Both the position numbers and the translations under genes were made by a program. Shown here piece after piece: positions 25,650 to 34,093 of a stretch of 64,000 nt of DNA (the stretch's first letter is position 1; each line of letters begins with the position of its first letter). Under the pieces are notes generated by a model. That model did not search any database. It was not told where the DNA came from and saw nothing but the letters and a program-made list of their open reading frames with translations. This DNA is from Bosea sp. Tri-49 (GTDB taxonomy: Bacteria; Pseudomonadota; Alphaproteobacteria; Rhizobiales; Beijerinckiaceae): positions 1,426,001-1,490,000 of the forward strand of contig NZ_CP017946.1 in assembly GCF_003952665.1 (NCBI RefSeq). Direction: 5' to 3'.

Positions 25650-25741
25650 GAATCAGGTCTCCGCCCGGCGTCGACTGCGCCAGGAGACCCAACACGAGTG
25701 CAGTTAACGTTGCTTGAAGCGTGCAACGCGCCGCAATCGCT

Positions 25742-25873
25742 TCACAAGGCGCCGGGCAATGGCGCCAAGGCGGCGAGCGCCGCGGCGCTCCCGAGGACCA
25801 GAGTGAGCAGCGCGACGACGACGGCTGCGAGCGATACCCGGCGCGGGCGCCGGACCAGAGAGCCGAACTGCAT
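25742..25873 (-). CDS. Possible small membrane protein (43 aa)
   Basis: A short reading frame with ATG at 25873 and AGAGGA about 3 to 5 bases upstream. It encodes a basic N-terminus (MQFGSLVRRPRRVS) followed by one strongly hydrophobic segment (LAAVVVALLTLVLGSAAALAA). The charge pattern and binding site are right for a single-span small protein or exported peptide. I know no family. It precedes the chemoreceptor on the same strand by about 90 bases. In GC-rich DNA such frames can arise by chance, so it is tentative. Confidence 0.35.
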   Translation of the reverse strand: MQFGSLVRRPRRVSLAAVVVALLTLVLGSAAALAALAPLPGAL

Positions 25874-26064
25874 GGATCCTCTTTGCGAATCAGTGCGTTA
25901 CCCCAGCCCATGCCTGCGCTGAGCGCCCGGCCATGCCGTGGCGGAAACATGGAGAAATCGTGGCCCTGCCCCAAAGGCAGCCAAAACGCCGCGCACAGAT
26001 CCCGGTCATTTCTCTCCTTCTGCCGTTTCCAGACGGATCGAAAGCGCGCTAAACCCCGCTCGCC
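25874..26064. other. Intergenic region upstream of the ABC-F gene
   Basis: Together with the possible small protein gene this makes a 415-base stretch (25650-26064) with no other gene. I see no clear promoter, hairpin or repeat in it. Confidence 0.4.
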
Positions 26065-27930
26065 ATGCTGACCCTCAACGACATCACCTATCGCCTCGGC
26101 GAGCGCCTCCTGCTCGACAAGGCCAGTGCTTTCCTGCCTACCGGCTCGCGCGTCGGCCTCGTCGGTCGCAACGGCGCCGGCAAGACGACGCTGTTCCGCA
26201 TCATCACCGGCGATCTTTCTCCGGAAGGCGGCAATGTCGCCCTGCCAAAGGGAATGCGCATCGGCGGGGTGGCGCAGGAGGCTCCCGGCGGGCCCGAAAC
26301 GCTGATCGAGGTCGTGCTCGCCGCCGATATCGAGCGCGCTGCGCTGATGAAGGAGGCGCAGACTGCGACCGACCCGATGCGGATCGCCGAGATCGAAACC
26401 CGGCTTGCCGATATCGGCGCCCATTCCGCGCCGGCGCGTGCCGCGACCGTGCTGCATGGACTCGGTTTCGACGAGGCGGCGCAGCAGCGGCCCTGCTCCG
26501 ATTTCTCGGGCGGCTGGCGCATGCGCGTCGCGCTCGCCGCCGTGCTGTTCTCAGAGCCCGATCTGCTGCTGCTCGACGAGCCGACCAACTATCTCGACAT
26601 CGAAGGCACGCTCTGGCTCTACGACTATCTCGAGCGCTATCCGCACACCGTTCTCGTCGTCAGCCACGATCGCGAACTGCTCGACACCTGCGTCGACCAC
26701 ATCCTGCATCTCGACCAGGGCAAGCTGACGATTTATCGCGGCGGCTACAGCGATTTCGAGAAGCTTCGGGCCGAGAAGCAGGCCCATCTCGCCAAGGCGC
26801 GCGAGAAGCAGGACGCCGAGCGCAAGCACCTGCAATCCTTCGTCGACCGCTTCAAGGCCAAGGCTTCCAAGGCCAGCCAGGCCCAGTCGCGCGTCAAACG
26901 GCTGGAGAAGATGCAGGAGATCGCGGTCGTTCAGGATCGCGACGTGCAGCCCTTCAATTTCCCCGCCCCCGAGCGGCCGCTCTCACCGCCTATGGTCGTG
27001 CTGGAGGGCGCCAGCGCCGGCTACGGCGAGCGCAAGGTGCTGTCGCGGCTCAACCTGTCGCTGGCGCCGGACGACCGCATCGCCCTGCTGGGCTCCAACG
27101 GCAACGGCAAGTCGACCTTCTGCAAGCTGATCGGCGGGCGCCTTGCGCCGCTCTCGGGCGAGATGCGCCGCTCCTCCAAGCTGCAGACGGCCTATTTCGC
27201 CCAGCACCAGCTCGATGAGCTGCGCATGGAGGATACGCCCGTCGGCCATATCCGCGAGCTGATGCCGGACGCTCCCGAGGCCAGGGTGCGGGCCCGTACC
27301 GCACAAACCGGCTTTCCCGCCAACAAGGCCGACACGCCGGTCAAGAACCTCTCCGGCGGCGAGAAGGCGCGCCTGATGCTCGGCATCGCCACCTTTGGCG
27401 GCCCGCATCTGCTCATTCTCGACGAGCCGACCAACCATCTCGACATCGACAGCCGCACCGCTTTGGTCAAGGCGATCAACGACTACCCCGGCGCGGTCAT
27501 CCTGGTCAGCCACGACCGCTTCCTGATTGAAGCCTGCGCTGACCGGCTCTGGCTGGTCGGGGATGGCACGGTGAAGAACTTCGACGGCGACATGGACGAC
27601 TATCGCGACTTCGTGCTCGGTCGCGACAAGCCGGCCCAGCGCAGCAAGTCCGATCCTGAAGCAGCGGGCAAAGCTGAGGAACGCAAGGGCGCGGCGGCGA
27701 AGCGCCAGGCGCTCGGGCCGCTCCGGCAGAAGCTCAATCTGGCGGAGGCTCGCATCGCCAAGCTGACCGGGCTGATCGAGAAGGTCGACGGCGCGCTCGC
27801 CAACGGCGCCTTCGCCCGCGAGCCGGACAAGGCGCTGCTGCTCTCGCGCCAGCGCGGCGAACTGACGGAGGCGCTGGTCGCTGCCGAGGAGGAATGGCTG
27901 ATGCTGAGTGAGGAGCTGGAGAGCGCCTGA
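26065..27930 (+). CDS. ABC-F family ATPase (YheS/Uup-like)
   Basis: A soluble protein of 621 residues with two ABC domains and no membrane segment, as in ribosome-associated ABC-F factors that relieve stalled translation. The first domain has Walker A GRNGAGKTTL, signature FSGGWRMRVALA and Walker B LLLLDEPTNYLD. A charged inter-domain linker of the P-site-interaction type follows (EKQAHLAKAREKQDAERKHLQSFVDRFKAKASKASQAQSRVKRLEKM). The second domain has GSNGNGKSTF, LSGGEKARLMLG and LLILDEPTNHLD. A C-terminal coiled coil (LRQKLNLAEARIAKL) resembles Uup/YheS. The exact subfamily is uncertain. Confidence 0.93.
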   Translation: MLTLNDITYRLGERLLLDKASAFLPTGSRVGLVGRNGAGKTTLFRIITGDLSPEGGNVALPKGMRIGGVAQEAPGGPETLIEVVLAADIERAALMKEAQTATDPMRIAEIETRLADIGAHSAPARAATVLHGLGFDEAAQQRPCSDFSGGWRMRVALAAVLFSEPDLLLLDEPTNYLDIEGTLWLYDYLERYPHTVLVVSHDRELLDTCVDHILHLDQGKLTIYRGGYSDFEKLRAEKQAHLAKAREKQDAERKHLQSFVDRFKAKASKASQAQSRVKRLEKMQEIAVVQDRDVQPFNFPAPERPLSPPMVVLEGASAGYGERKVLSRLNLSLAPDDRIALLGSNGNGKSTFCKLIGGRLAPLSGEMRRSSKLQTAYFAQHQLDELRMEDTPVGHIRELMPDAPEARVRARTAQTGFPANKADTPVKNLSGGEKARLMLGIATFGGPHLLILDEPTNHLDIDSRTALVKAINDYPGAVILVSHDRFLIEACADRLWLVGDGTVKNFDGDMDDYRDFVLGRDKPAQRSKSDPEAAGKAEERKGAAAKRQALGPLRQKLNLAEARIAKLTGLIEKVDGALANGAFAREPDKALLLSRQRGELTEALVAAEEEWLMLSEELESA

Positions 27931-27937
27931 GGCGCTC

Positions 27938-28420
27938 TCAGGGCAGCGGCGCGAGCTTGAGGCCGAGTTCCCTGACCTGCGTCGGGGTGAGCTTCTTGAT
28001 CGCGACGCGGGTGGTATAGCTGCCGTACATCTGGCCGCCCGACATATAGTTCCAGTCGCTGACCATCGCGCTGCCGGCCCGGTAGCCGTCGCCCCGGTTC
28101 AGATTGTCGAGATGGACGGGATCGTTCGCGATCTTGCCGACGAAGACGTCGCCTTCAACGGCCGTCAGGTTCATCCAGATATGTTCGCGCCCTCGGTCAT
28201 AGGGGATCGCGACCTTCACGGCATGACGCTCGCCCTTGCCGCTGCGATAGAGCGCGACAAAGTCCGGCAACGTGTTGCGTGCCTGCTCGATCGCGCGGTT
28301 CATCTCGCGGTCGGAGGAGCGGAAATCGACAACCTGAGCCGCTGCGGGCGAGGCCATGAGCGCAGCGCCCAAAAGCCCAAGGCCACCGAATACCACCCGC
28401 CTCTGCCGTTGAAGCTGCAT
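27938..28420 (-). CDS. Exported DUF2314-family protein
   Basis: A 160-residue protein with a signal peptide (about 1-29; RRVVFGGLGLLGAALMASPAAAQ) and one globular domain. The pattern DREMNRAIEQARNTLPDFVALY, then HIWMNLTAVEGDVFVGKIANDPV and SDWNYMSGGQMYGSYTTRVAIKKL matches my recollection of the DUF2314 family (YegJ-like), whose function is not known. It converges with the ABC-F gene with only 7 bases between the stops. It is probably periplasmic. A single complete gene without an obvious partner. Confidence 0.82.
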   Translation of the reverse strand: MQLQRQRRVVFGGLGLLGAALMASPAAAQVVDFRSSDREMNRAIEQARNTLPDFVALYRSGKGERHAVKVAIPYDRGREHIWMNLTAVEGDVFVGKIANDPVHLDNLNRGDGYRAGSAMVSDWNYMSGGQMYGSYTTRVAIKKLTPTQVRELGLKLAPLP

Positions 28421-28637
28421 CTCGACACTCCCGTCTCTGCGCGATCGCCCGCTCCGATCACCTCATCAACGAGCCAATCGATCGAACGGTTGCCTTGGTC
28501 GCATCAGAGGCGGATTCCTCGCGCGATGAACGCGCGTCAGCCCTGCTGCTCGGGTTGACCGACGCGCTCACCGCGGCCGAAGAGATGTTGAGCGATAAGT
28601 TGGCGGCGCCTGAGCGCTCTCCAGCTTCGTCAATCGG

Positions 28638-29108
28638 TCATTTGGCGGGTTTCAGCGCCGAATCCCAATGCTCGACGATCTTGCCGTCTTTGACGCGGAA
28701 GAGGTCGAACCAATAGCTGTCATAGGTCTTGGTCGCGTCGGCCGGTTCGGGGCGCGGGCGGCGCATCATCAGCTGGACGAGATCACCTTCAGCCAGAACG
28801 GCGGCGAACTGCGTCTCGACCACGCTCCCAGCCAGCTTCGGCGCCGGCCACAGCTTGGAAAAATAGTCGGTGAACCCCTTCAGTCCGCTCGCGACATTGG
28901 GATTGTGCTGGATATAGTCCTCAGACAGGTAGTCCTTGGCCTTGGCCCAGTCCTGCGCGTCGAAGACGTTGCGCCAGAACCCCAGCACGAGCGCCTTATT
29001 CGCCGCCGTATCCGCAGTTGCAGCCGGCTGCGCGGCGGCTGGCGTGACGAATGCGACCGCAAGCGCCATGAGGGCGATGCGGCTCCAGCGGGCGAGCGAT
29101 ACGAGCAT
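28638..29108 (-). CDS. Exported SnoaL-like (NTF2 superfamily) protein
   Basis: A 156-residue protein with a signal peptide ending in VTPAAAQ (about residue 26) and a SnoaL-type domain. The domain has NKALVLGFWRNVFDAQDWAKAKDYLSEDYIQHNPN, then GLKGFTDYFSKLWPAP and FRVKDGKIVEHWDSAL. The YIQHNP and KIVEHWD motifs are typical of the polyketide-cyclase-like subgroup widely found in bacteria as hypothetical exported proteins. ATG at 29108 is favoured because the signal peptide starts there and AGGA lies upstream. The longer frame from 29177 adds an unsupported leader. The substrate is unknown. Confidence 0.85.
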   Translation of the reverse strand: MLVSLARWSRIALMALAVAFVTPAAAQPAATADTAANKALVLGFWRNVFDAQDWAKAKDYLSEDYIQHNPNVASGLKGFTDYFSKLWPAPKLAGSVVETQFAAVLAEGDLVQLMMRRPRPEPADATKTYDSYWFDLFRVKDGKIVEHWDSALKPAK

Positions 29109-29190
29109 TGGCGATCCATCCTTACGCAGACAGCAGATCAGATCGCTTAGCGGAGCCCGGACGAACCGGGCGTTCACAAGCTGGCGAGCG

Positions 29191-29601
29191 TCAGCCCTGC
29201 TGCTCAGGCTGTCCCGGCTTCACAATCCGGCTCAGCCGATTGTCGGTGAACATGTAGATCTCGCGATTGGCCGGCTCGGAATAGAGCACCTGCACCTCGC
29301 GCTGGCCCTTGCCGTTGTCGCCGATCAGCACGTCCGTCGGCCGCTTGGCCTTGAGCCTGACAAGCTCGCATTCAGTGATTCCGACAGCGATCTCCTTCGG
29401 CAGGGGCCGCGTCGCCGGATCGAGCGAGACATCGGCGCTGCATTCGCCCTCCGGCGTCAGCAACGCCTCCTGCGTCGAGACCCGCGCCGAGGCACTGCTG
29501 CTGCGGGTGCCGCGCTCATCGGATACGAAGGAAAATCCGCCCATATCGACGGAACAGCCGGCCAGAGCAGCCGCCAGGGCCAGGGCAACAGGAACTTTCA
29601 C
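29191..29601 (-). CDS. Putative lipoprotein of unknown function
   Basis: A 136-residue protein whose N-terminus (VPVALALAAALAGCS) is a lipoprotein signal with lipobox LAGC and the lipidated cysteine at residue 16. The rest is a small domain with two further cysteines (EGECSADV and ITECELVRLKAKRP) and a strand-rich end (REVQVLYSEPANREIYMFTDNRLSRIV). The two cysteines could form a disulfide. The start is GTG at 29601 and overlaps the holC stop (GTGA), so the two genes are likely translated together. I recognise no family. The protein probably sits in the periplasm, attached to a membrane. Confidence 0.8.
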   Translation of the reverse strand: MKVPVALALAAALAGCSVDMGGFSFVSDERGTRSSSASARVSTQEALLTPEGECSADVSLDPATRPLPKEIAVGITECELVRLKAKRPTDVLIGDNGKGQREVQVLYSEPANREIYMFTDNRLSRIVKPGQPEQQG

Positions 29602-30050
29602 GCTTTTTTCTCCCAGCGGCCGGTCTCGTCCTGCTGCCAATAGGTGGCGGCGACGCCGAGCGTCCGCAGTTTTTTCCAATCTTCGCGTGCCGAGGCGAGC
29701 GCATCGGGATCGTCGCCATCGAACATCAGGATGACGCGCTCGTAAGCGTCCAATGCGTCCGGAATGCGAACGCCGTCAACACAGAAGCGAACTTGGGCGC
29801 CGTTCGGGTTGTCGCTGGCCGTGGTGAGCACGATCGGATTGGCGGCGGCGTCCGGCTCGGATGCCGCCGCATGCGGCAGGAAGGATTCGTCCGCATAGGT
29901 CCAGAGCTTATCGTCGAGCGCGGCCAGGCGCTCGCGGCTCGACACCTCCACCACCGCCTTCCAACCCCGGGCGAGCGAGCGCTCAAGCAGGGTCGGAAGG
30001 ACCTGCTCGAGCGGACGTCCCTGCAGATGGTAGAACAGGACTTCGGCCAT
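29598..30050 (-). CDS. holC: DNA polymerase III chi subunit
   Basis: The chi subunit links the clamp loader to single-strand binding protein at the replication fork. The 150-residue protein shows EVLFYHLQGRPLEQVLPTLLERSLARGWKAVV, the conserved LDDKLWTYADESFLPHA, and ERVILMFDGDDPDALASAREDWKKLR. All are typical of HolC. It starts 47 bases after pepA, so pepA-holC-lipoprotein could be co-transcribed; pepA-holC is a common pairing in proteobacteria. Confidence 0.94.
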   Translation of the reverse strand: MAEVLFYHLQGRPLEQVLPTLLERSLARGWKAVVEVSSRERLAALDDKLWTYADESFLPHAAASEPDAAANPIVLTTASDNPNGAQVRFCVDGVRIPDALDAYERVILMFDGDDPDALASAREDWKKLRTLGVAATYWQQDETGRWEKKA

Positions 30051-30096
30051 TATGCAGTCAGCACAATCCTTTGCGAGCCTCGGCTCAGAGTTCGAA

Positions 30097-31590
30097 TCAG
30101 CTCTCGTAGTGATCCGTCACCAGCCGGTCGAGCAGGCGCACGCCCCAGCCGGAACCCCAGGACCGATTGGTCTCGCTGTTCGGCGAGCCCATGCCGGTAC
30201 CGGCGATGTCGAGATGCGCCCATGGCGTGTCGTTGACATGCCGCTGCAGGAACTGCGCGGCGGTGATCGAGCCGCCATGGCGGCCGGCCGAGTTCTTCAT
30301 GTCGGCGAACTTGGAATCGATCATCTTGTCGTAGGCCGCGCCGAGCGGCATGCGCCACACCGTCTCGCCGGTCGCCTTTCCGGCGGCTGCGAGCCGTTCC
30401 GCCAGCTCGTCGCTGTTGGAAAACAGCCCGGCATTCTCCTGCGCCAGCGCGACCAGGATCGCGCCGGTCAAGGTCGCCAGATTGACCATGAAAACCGGCT
30501 TGAAGCGGTCCTGCGTGTACCAGAGCACATCGGCGAGGACGAGCCGGCCTTCGGCGTCGGTATTGATGATCTCGATGGTCTGGCCCGATAGCGAGGTGAC
30601 GATGTCGCCCGGCCGCTGGGCCTTGCCGTCCGGCATGTTCTCGACCAGGCCGATCACGCCGACGGCGTTGACCTTCGCCTTGCGGGCGGCAAGCGCCTGC
30701 ATCAGGCCGGTGACACAGGCAGCGCCAGCCATGTCACCCTTCATGTCCTCCATGCCGCCGGCCGGCTTGATCGAGATGCCGCCGGTGTCGAAGGTCACAC
30801 CCTTGCCGACGAAGGCGACCGGCTTGTCGCCCTTGGCGCCGCCGTTCCAGCGCATCACCACGACGCGGCTCTCGCGGTGCGAACCCTGGCCGACGCCGAG
30901 CAGCGCCCGCATGCCGATCTTCTTCAGCTCCTTCTCGTCGAGGATCTCGACCTCGACACCAAGCTTCTCGAGCTTGCCGGCCCGTTCGGCGAACTCTTCG
31001 GGGAAGAGCACGTTCGGCGGCTCGTTCACGAGATCGCGAGCAAGCTCGACGCCATTGGCGATGGCTTCGCGCGCCTTCAGCGCCTTCTTGACCGCGGCCG
31101 GGTCGGCGACGCGCAGGGTCACGGCCTTGGGCTCGGACTGGTCCTTGTCCCGGCTCTTGGTCTTGTAGCGATCGAAGACGTAGCTCCTCAGTCGCAGGCC
31201 GAGCGCGATTTCGGCGACCTCATCGGCGGAGAGTTCGCCCTCGGGCAGTGCCGTAACGATGTCGGCGCTGCGGCCGTGGCCGAGCCGGCCGGCGATGGCC
31301 CCGCCGAGCGCGGCGAAATCGAGCTTGTCCCGATCGGCCGCCGGGCCAGTTCCAACCAGAATCAGGCGCTCGTAGCCGGCACCGTCCGGCGCGAGCAGCG
31401 TCGATCCGGAGAGCGCCTTGCCCTTGAAGCGCTCGGCTGCGGCCGCGCGCGCGATCAGGGCATGGGCGCCCGCACCGATCCAATCCTCTGCCGCCTTGGG
31501 CGGCGCCAGCCTGTCCGAGACGAGGATGACGAGATCCCCTCCAGCAATGGCGTTCAGGGCTTTGACCTCAAGCTTCAGGCGCTGCGACAT
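30097..31590 (-). CDS. pepA: Leucyl aminopeptidase PepA
   Basis: Cytosolic M17 metallo-aminopeptidase, in some bacteria also a DNA-binding protein. The 497-residue length is usual. Visible are the catalytic-domain entry [34 protein letters not shown], with the metal-binding lysine and aspartates, and the signature [16 protein letters not shown]. The C-terminus has [15 protein letters not shown] at 31590 ([11 protein letters not shown]) is preferred to an upstream in-frame start at 31740, which would add 50 residues unlike the family. It is divergent from lptF with about 180 bases between, a common arrangement. Confidence 0.95.
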   Translation of the reverse strand: MSQRLKLEVKALNAIAGGDLVILVSDRLAPPKAAEDWIGAGAHALIARAAAAERFKGKALSGSTLLAPDGAGYERLILVGTGPAADRDKLDFAALGGAIAGRLGHGRSADIVTALPEGELSADEVAEIALGLRLRSYVFDRYKTKSRDKDQSEPKAVTLRVADPAAVKKALKAREAIANGVELARDLVNEPPNVLFPEEFAERAGKLEKLGVEVEILDEKELKKIGMRALLGVGQGSHRESRVVVMRWNGGAKGDKPVAFVGKGVTFDTGGISIKPAGGMEDMKGDMAGAACVTGLMQALAARKAKVNAVGVIGLVENMPDGKAQRPGDIVTSLSGQTIEIINTDAEGRLVLADVLWYTQDRFKPVFMVNLATLTGAILVALAQENAGLFSNSDELAERLAAAGKATGETVWRMPLGAAYDKMIDSKFADMKNSAGRHGGSITAAQFLQRHVNDTPWAHLDIAGTGMGSPNSETNRSWGSGWGVRLLDRLVTDHYES

Positions 31591-31772
31591 CGAAGGCTCA
31601 CGGGTTGCGGGAGAAGGGTTGGCGGACGGAGCCGACCGAGGTCGGGGCTCGCAAAGGCCACAAACGATTCCCGTTTGCGCCATGATCGAAGCTATACCAT
31701 AGGGAGTTCGAGGCGAGCCGTCCAAGGGGAGCGCCTTCACTAAAACACCGTCGGCCCCAGGATCGTCACCGC

Positions 31773-32969
31773 GTGCGTTTCGGACTTCTCGACCGCTATA
31801 TCCTGAAGATCGCCGCCGGTGCGGCGGTGATTCTGCTCGTCGGTCTCACAAGCGTGATCTGGGTCACGCAGGCGCTGCGCGAGGTCGACCTCATCACCGG
31901 CAAGGGCCAGACGCTGGTGATCTTCTTCACCGTGACCCTGCTCTCGCTGCCGGCGCTGATCGCAGGCATCGCGCCGGTCGCCTTGTTCATGGCGACGCTC
32001 TACACGCTCAACAAGCTCAACAGCGATTCCGAGCTGATCGTGATGAACGCTGCGGGTGTGCCCCCGCGCCGGCTGACGCGACCCTTCATCGTGCTGACCC
32101 TGATAACCTCCGCGCTGGTCGGCTGGATGTCGCTCGGGGTGATGCCGGCGGGCTTCCGGGCGCTACGCGACCTCATTACGCTGATCCGCGCCGACTTCGT
32201 CGCCAACGTGATCAAGGAAGGCCAGTTCGTCTCGCTCGATTCCGGCGTCACCTTCCACTATCGCGAGAAGCAGGGGCAGGCTCTGCTCGGCATCTTCATG
32301 CAGGACCGGCGCGACCCCAACCAGCCCGCAGTCTACATCGCCGAGCGAGGCCAATCGGCCGAGGCCGATGGCAATAGCTTCCTGATGCTGGAGAAGGGCA
32401 CGATCCAGCGCGAGAGCCGCAACCAGAACTCAAGCTCGATCATCTCGTTCGAGCGTTATGCACTCAATCTCTCCGCGCTGACGGGCGATTCCGACGGCCC
32501 CGCCGGCGGCAGCGGTGACGGCGACAAGGTCATCTACAAGCCGCGCGAGCGCACCACCTGGGCGCTGCTGATGCAGAATCCGAACGAGCCCTATTACAAG
32601 ATCCAGGAGGGCCGCTTCCGGGCCGAATTGCACAACCGCCTCTCGGCGCCGCTTTACCCGATCGCCTTCATGCTGGTCGCCTTCGCCATCCTCGGCGAGG
32701 CGCGCACCACCCGCCAGGGCCGCGCCGCCGCGATCCAGATCGCCATCCTTCTGGTCGGCGCCATCAGGATCGGCGCCTATGCCGCCTGGACCGCCAGCGT
32801 GCGCTCGCCCCTCGCGGCCGCCCTGCTCTACATCCTGCCGATCGGAACGATCCTCCTGTCCGCTTTCGCCATCGGCTTCGGCTCACGAACGCGTGTTCTC
32901 ATCGACCAGCTGACGGAGCCGCTGATCGCGCCCTTCATTGCCCTCGCAGCACGTTTCCGGCGCGCCTGA
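31773..32969 (+). CDS. lptF: LPS export ABC transporter permease LptF
   Basis: One of the two permeases that, with the LptB ATPase, extract LPS from the inner membrane. The 398-residue protein has the YjgP/YjgQ layout. Membrane helices are near residues 12-34, 45-75 and 100-120. A periplasmic jellyroll follows ([23 protein letters not shown]), then three C-terminal helices ([14 protein letters not shown] onward). The start is GTG at 31773. Its stop overlaps the lptG start (TGATG), so they are coupled. Confidence 0.94.
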   Translation: MRFGLLDRYILKIAAGAAVILLVGLTSVIWVTQALREVDLITGKGQTLVIFFTVTLLSLPALIAGIAPVALFMATLYTLNKLNSDSELIVMNAAGVPPRRLTRPFIVLTLITSALVGWMSLGVMPAGFRALRDLITLIRADFVANVIKEGQFVSLDSGVTFHYREKQGQALLGIFMQDRRDPNQPAVYIAERGQSAEADGNSFLMLEKGTIQRESRNQNSSSIISFERYALNLSALTGDSDGPAGGSGDGDKVIYKPRERTTWALLMQNPNEPYYKIQEGRFRAELHNRLSAPLYPIAFMLVAFAILGEARTTRQGRAAAIQIAILLVGAIRIGAYAAWTASVRSPLAAALLYILPIGTILLSAFAIGFGSRTRVLIDQLTEPLIAPFIALAARFRRA

Positions 32970-34057
32970 TGCTGCTGTTCCAGACCTTCGGCCGCTATCT
33001 GACGCAGCGCTTCCTGCGCGCGATCCTGAGCGTGTTCGGCACCTTCTTCTTCCTGATCGCGACGCTCGACTTCGTCGAGCTGATGCGGCGCGCCGGCGAT
33101 TCCCCAACCGCGACGACGCCGAGCATCATCCAGCTCGCGCTCTACCGCGCGCCCTCGGTCGCCGAGCAGATATTCCCATTTGCGGTGCTGTTCGGCGGCA
33201 TGTTCGCCCTGCTCAACCTCAGCCGGAAGCTGGAGCTGGTCGTCGCCCGCTCGGTCGGCATCTCCGCCTGGCAGTTCCTGCAGCCGGCGGCGCTGGTCGC
33301 AGGCGCGGTCGGCCTCGTCTCGATCGGAATCTACAACCCGGTCGCCGCCGAACTGAAGCAGCGCGCGACCGCGCTCGAGGCCTCGCTCTTCGCCCGGACG
33401 GGGCAGATCGTCGGTGGCAAGGAAATCTGGCTCCGCCAGCGCAGCATGGACGGCCAGGCGATCATCCGCGCCGCCGCGGCGCTGGGGGACGGCGTGGGGC
33501 TCGCTCAGGTCGCCTTCTTCACCTTTTCCGCCGACGGTGGCTTCAGCGAGCGCATCGAAGCGAAACAGGCTGTGCTGTATCATGGCTACTGGGAATTGTC
33601 GGAGGCTCGGGTCACCTCCGCCACGGAAGAGCCACAGAGCTACTCGACATACCTGATCGCGACGACGCTGGAGCCCGACCAGGTGCGACAAAGTTTCACG
33701 CCGCCCGATTCTGTCGGGTTCTGGTCGATGCCGGCCGTTCTCGATCGGACCCGCAAGGCCGGGCTCGATACGACGCGCTACGAACTGCGCTATGAATCGC
33801 TCAAGGCGCGGCCGCTGCTATTGATCGCCATGATCTTGGTCGCGGCATCCGTTTCCTTAAGATTTTTCCGGTTTGGTGGTGTGACCAGATTGGTGGTAGG
33901 TGGCGTCGCGGCCGGGTTCATGCTCTATGTGGCGACACAGTTATCTGAGGAATTGGGCTCATCGGGCATCGTCAATGCCTCGGTGGCCGCTTGGCTGCCC
34001 GCGATCGTGGGGACACTGCTCGGCGCGCTCGCCCTTCTCCATCAGGAAGACGGCTGA
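32969..34057 (+). CDS. lptG: LPS export ABC transporter permease LptG
   Basis: Partner of LptF in the LptB2FG extractor. The 362-residue protein starts LLFQTFGRYLTQRFLRAILSVFGTFFFLIATLDFVELMRR in outline, has the FPFAVLFGGMFALLNLSRKLELVVARSVGIS segment, a periplasmic domain and three closing helices (LLLIAMILVAASVSLRFFRFGG onward). It begins on the lptF stop and ends 36 bases before lptD. The tight run lptF-lptG-lptD gives three of the seven Lpt components in one unit. Confidence 0.94.
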   Translation: MLLFQTFGRYLTQRFLRAILSVFGTFFFLIATLDFVELMRRAGDSPTATTPSIIQLALYRAPSVAEQIFPFAVLFGGMFALLNLSRKLELVVARSVGISAWQFLQPAALVAGAVGLVSIGIYNPVAAELKQRATALEASLFARTGQIVGGKEIWLRQRSMDGQAIIRAAAALGDGVGLAQVAFFTFSADGGFSERIEAKQAVLYHGYWELSEARVTSATEEPQSYSTYLIATTLEPDQVRQSFTPPDSVGFWSMPAVLDRTRKAGLDTTRYELRYESLKARPLLLIAMILVAASVSLRFFRFGGVTRLVVGGVAAGFMLYVATQLSEELGSSGIVNASVAAWLPAIVGTLLGALALLHQEDG

Positions 34058-34093
34058 GAATACGGTGGCTATGGTTAATTTTGGATTGAGTTC

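Noticed and set aside
28495..28716. 73-codon open frame on the plus strand between the DUF2314 and SnoaL-like genes
   Set aside because: Runs into the SnoaL-like gene on the other strand and has no ribosome-binding site or domain.
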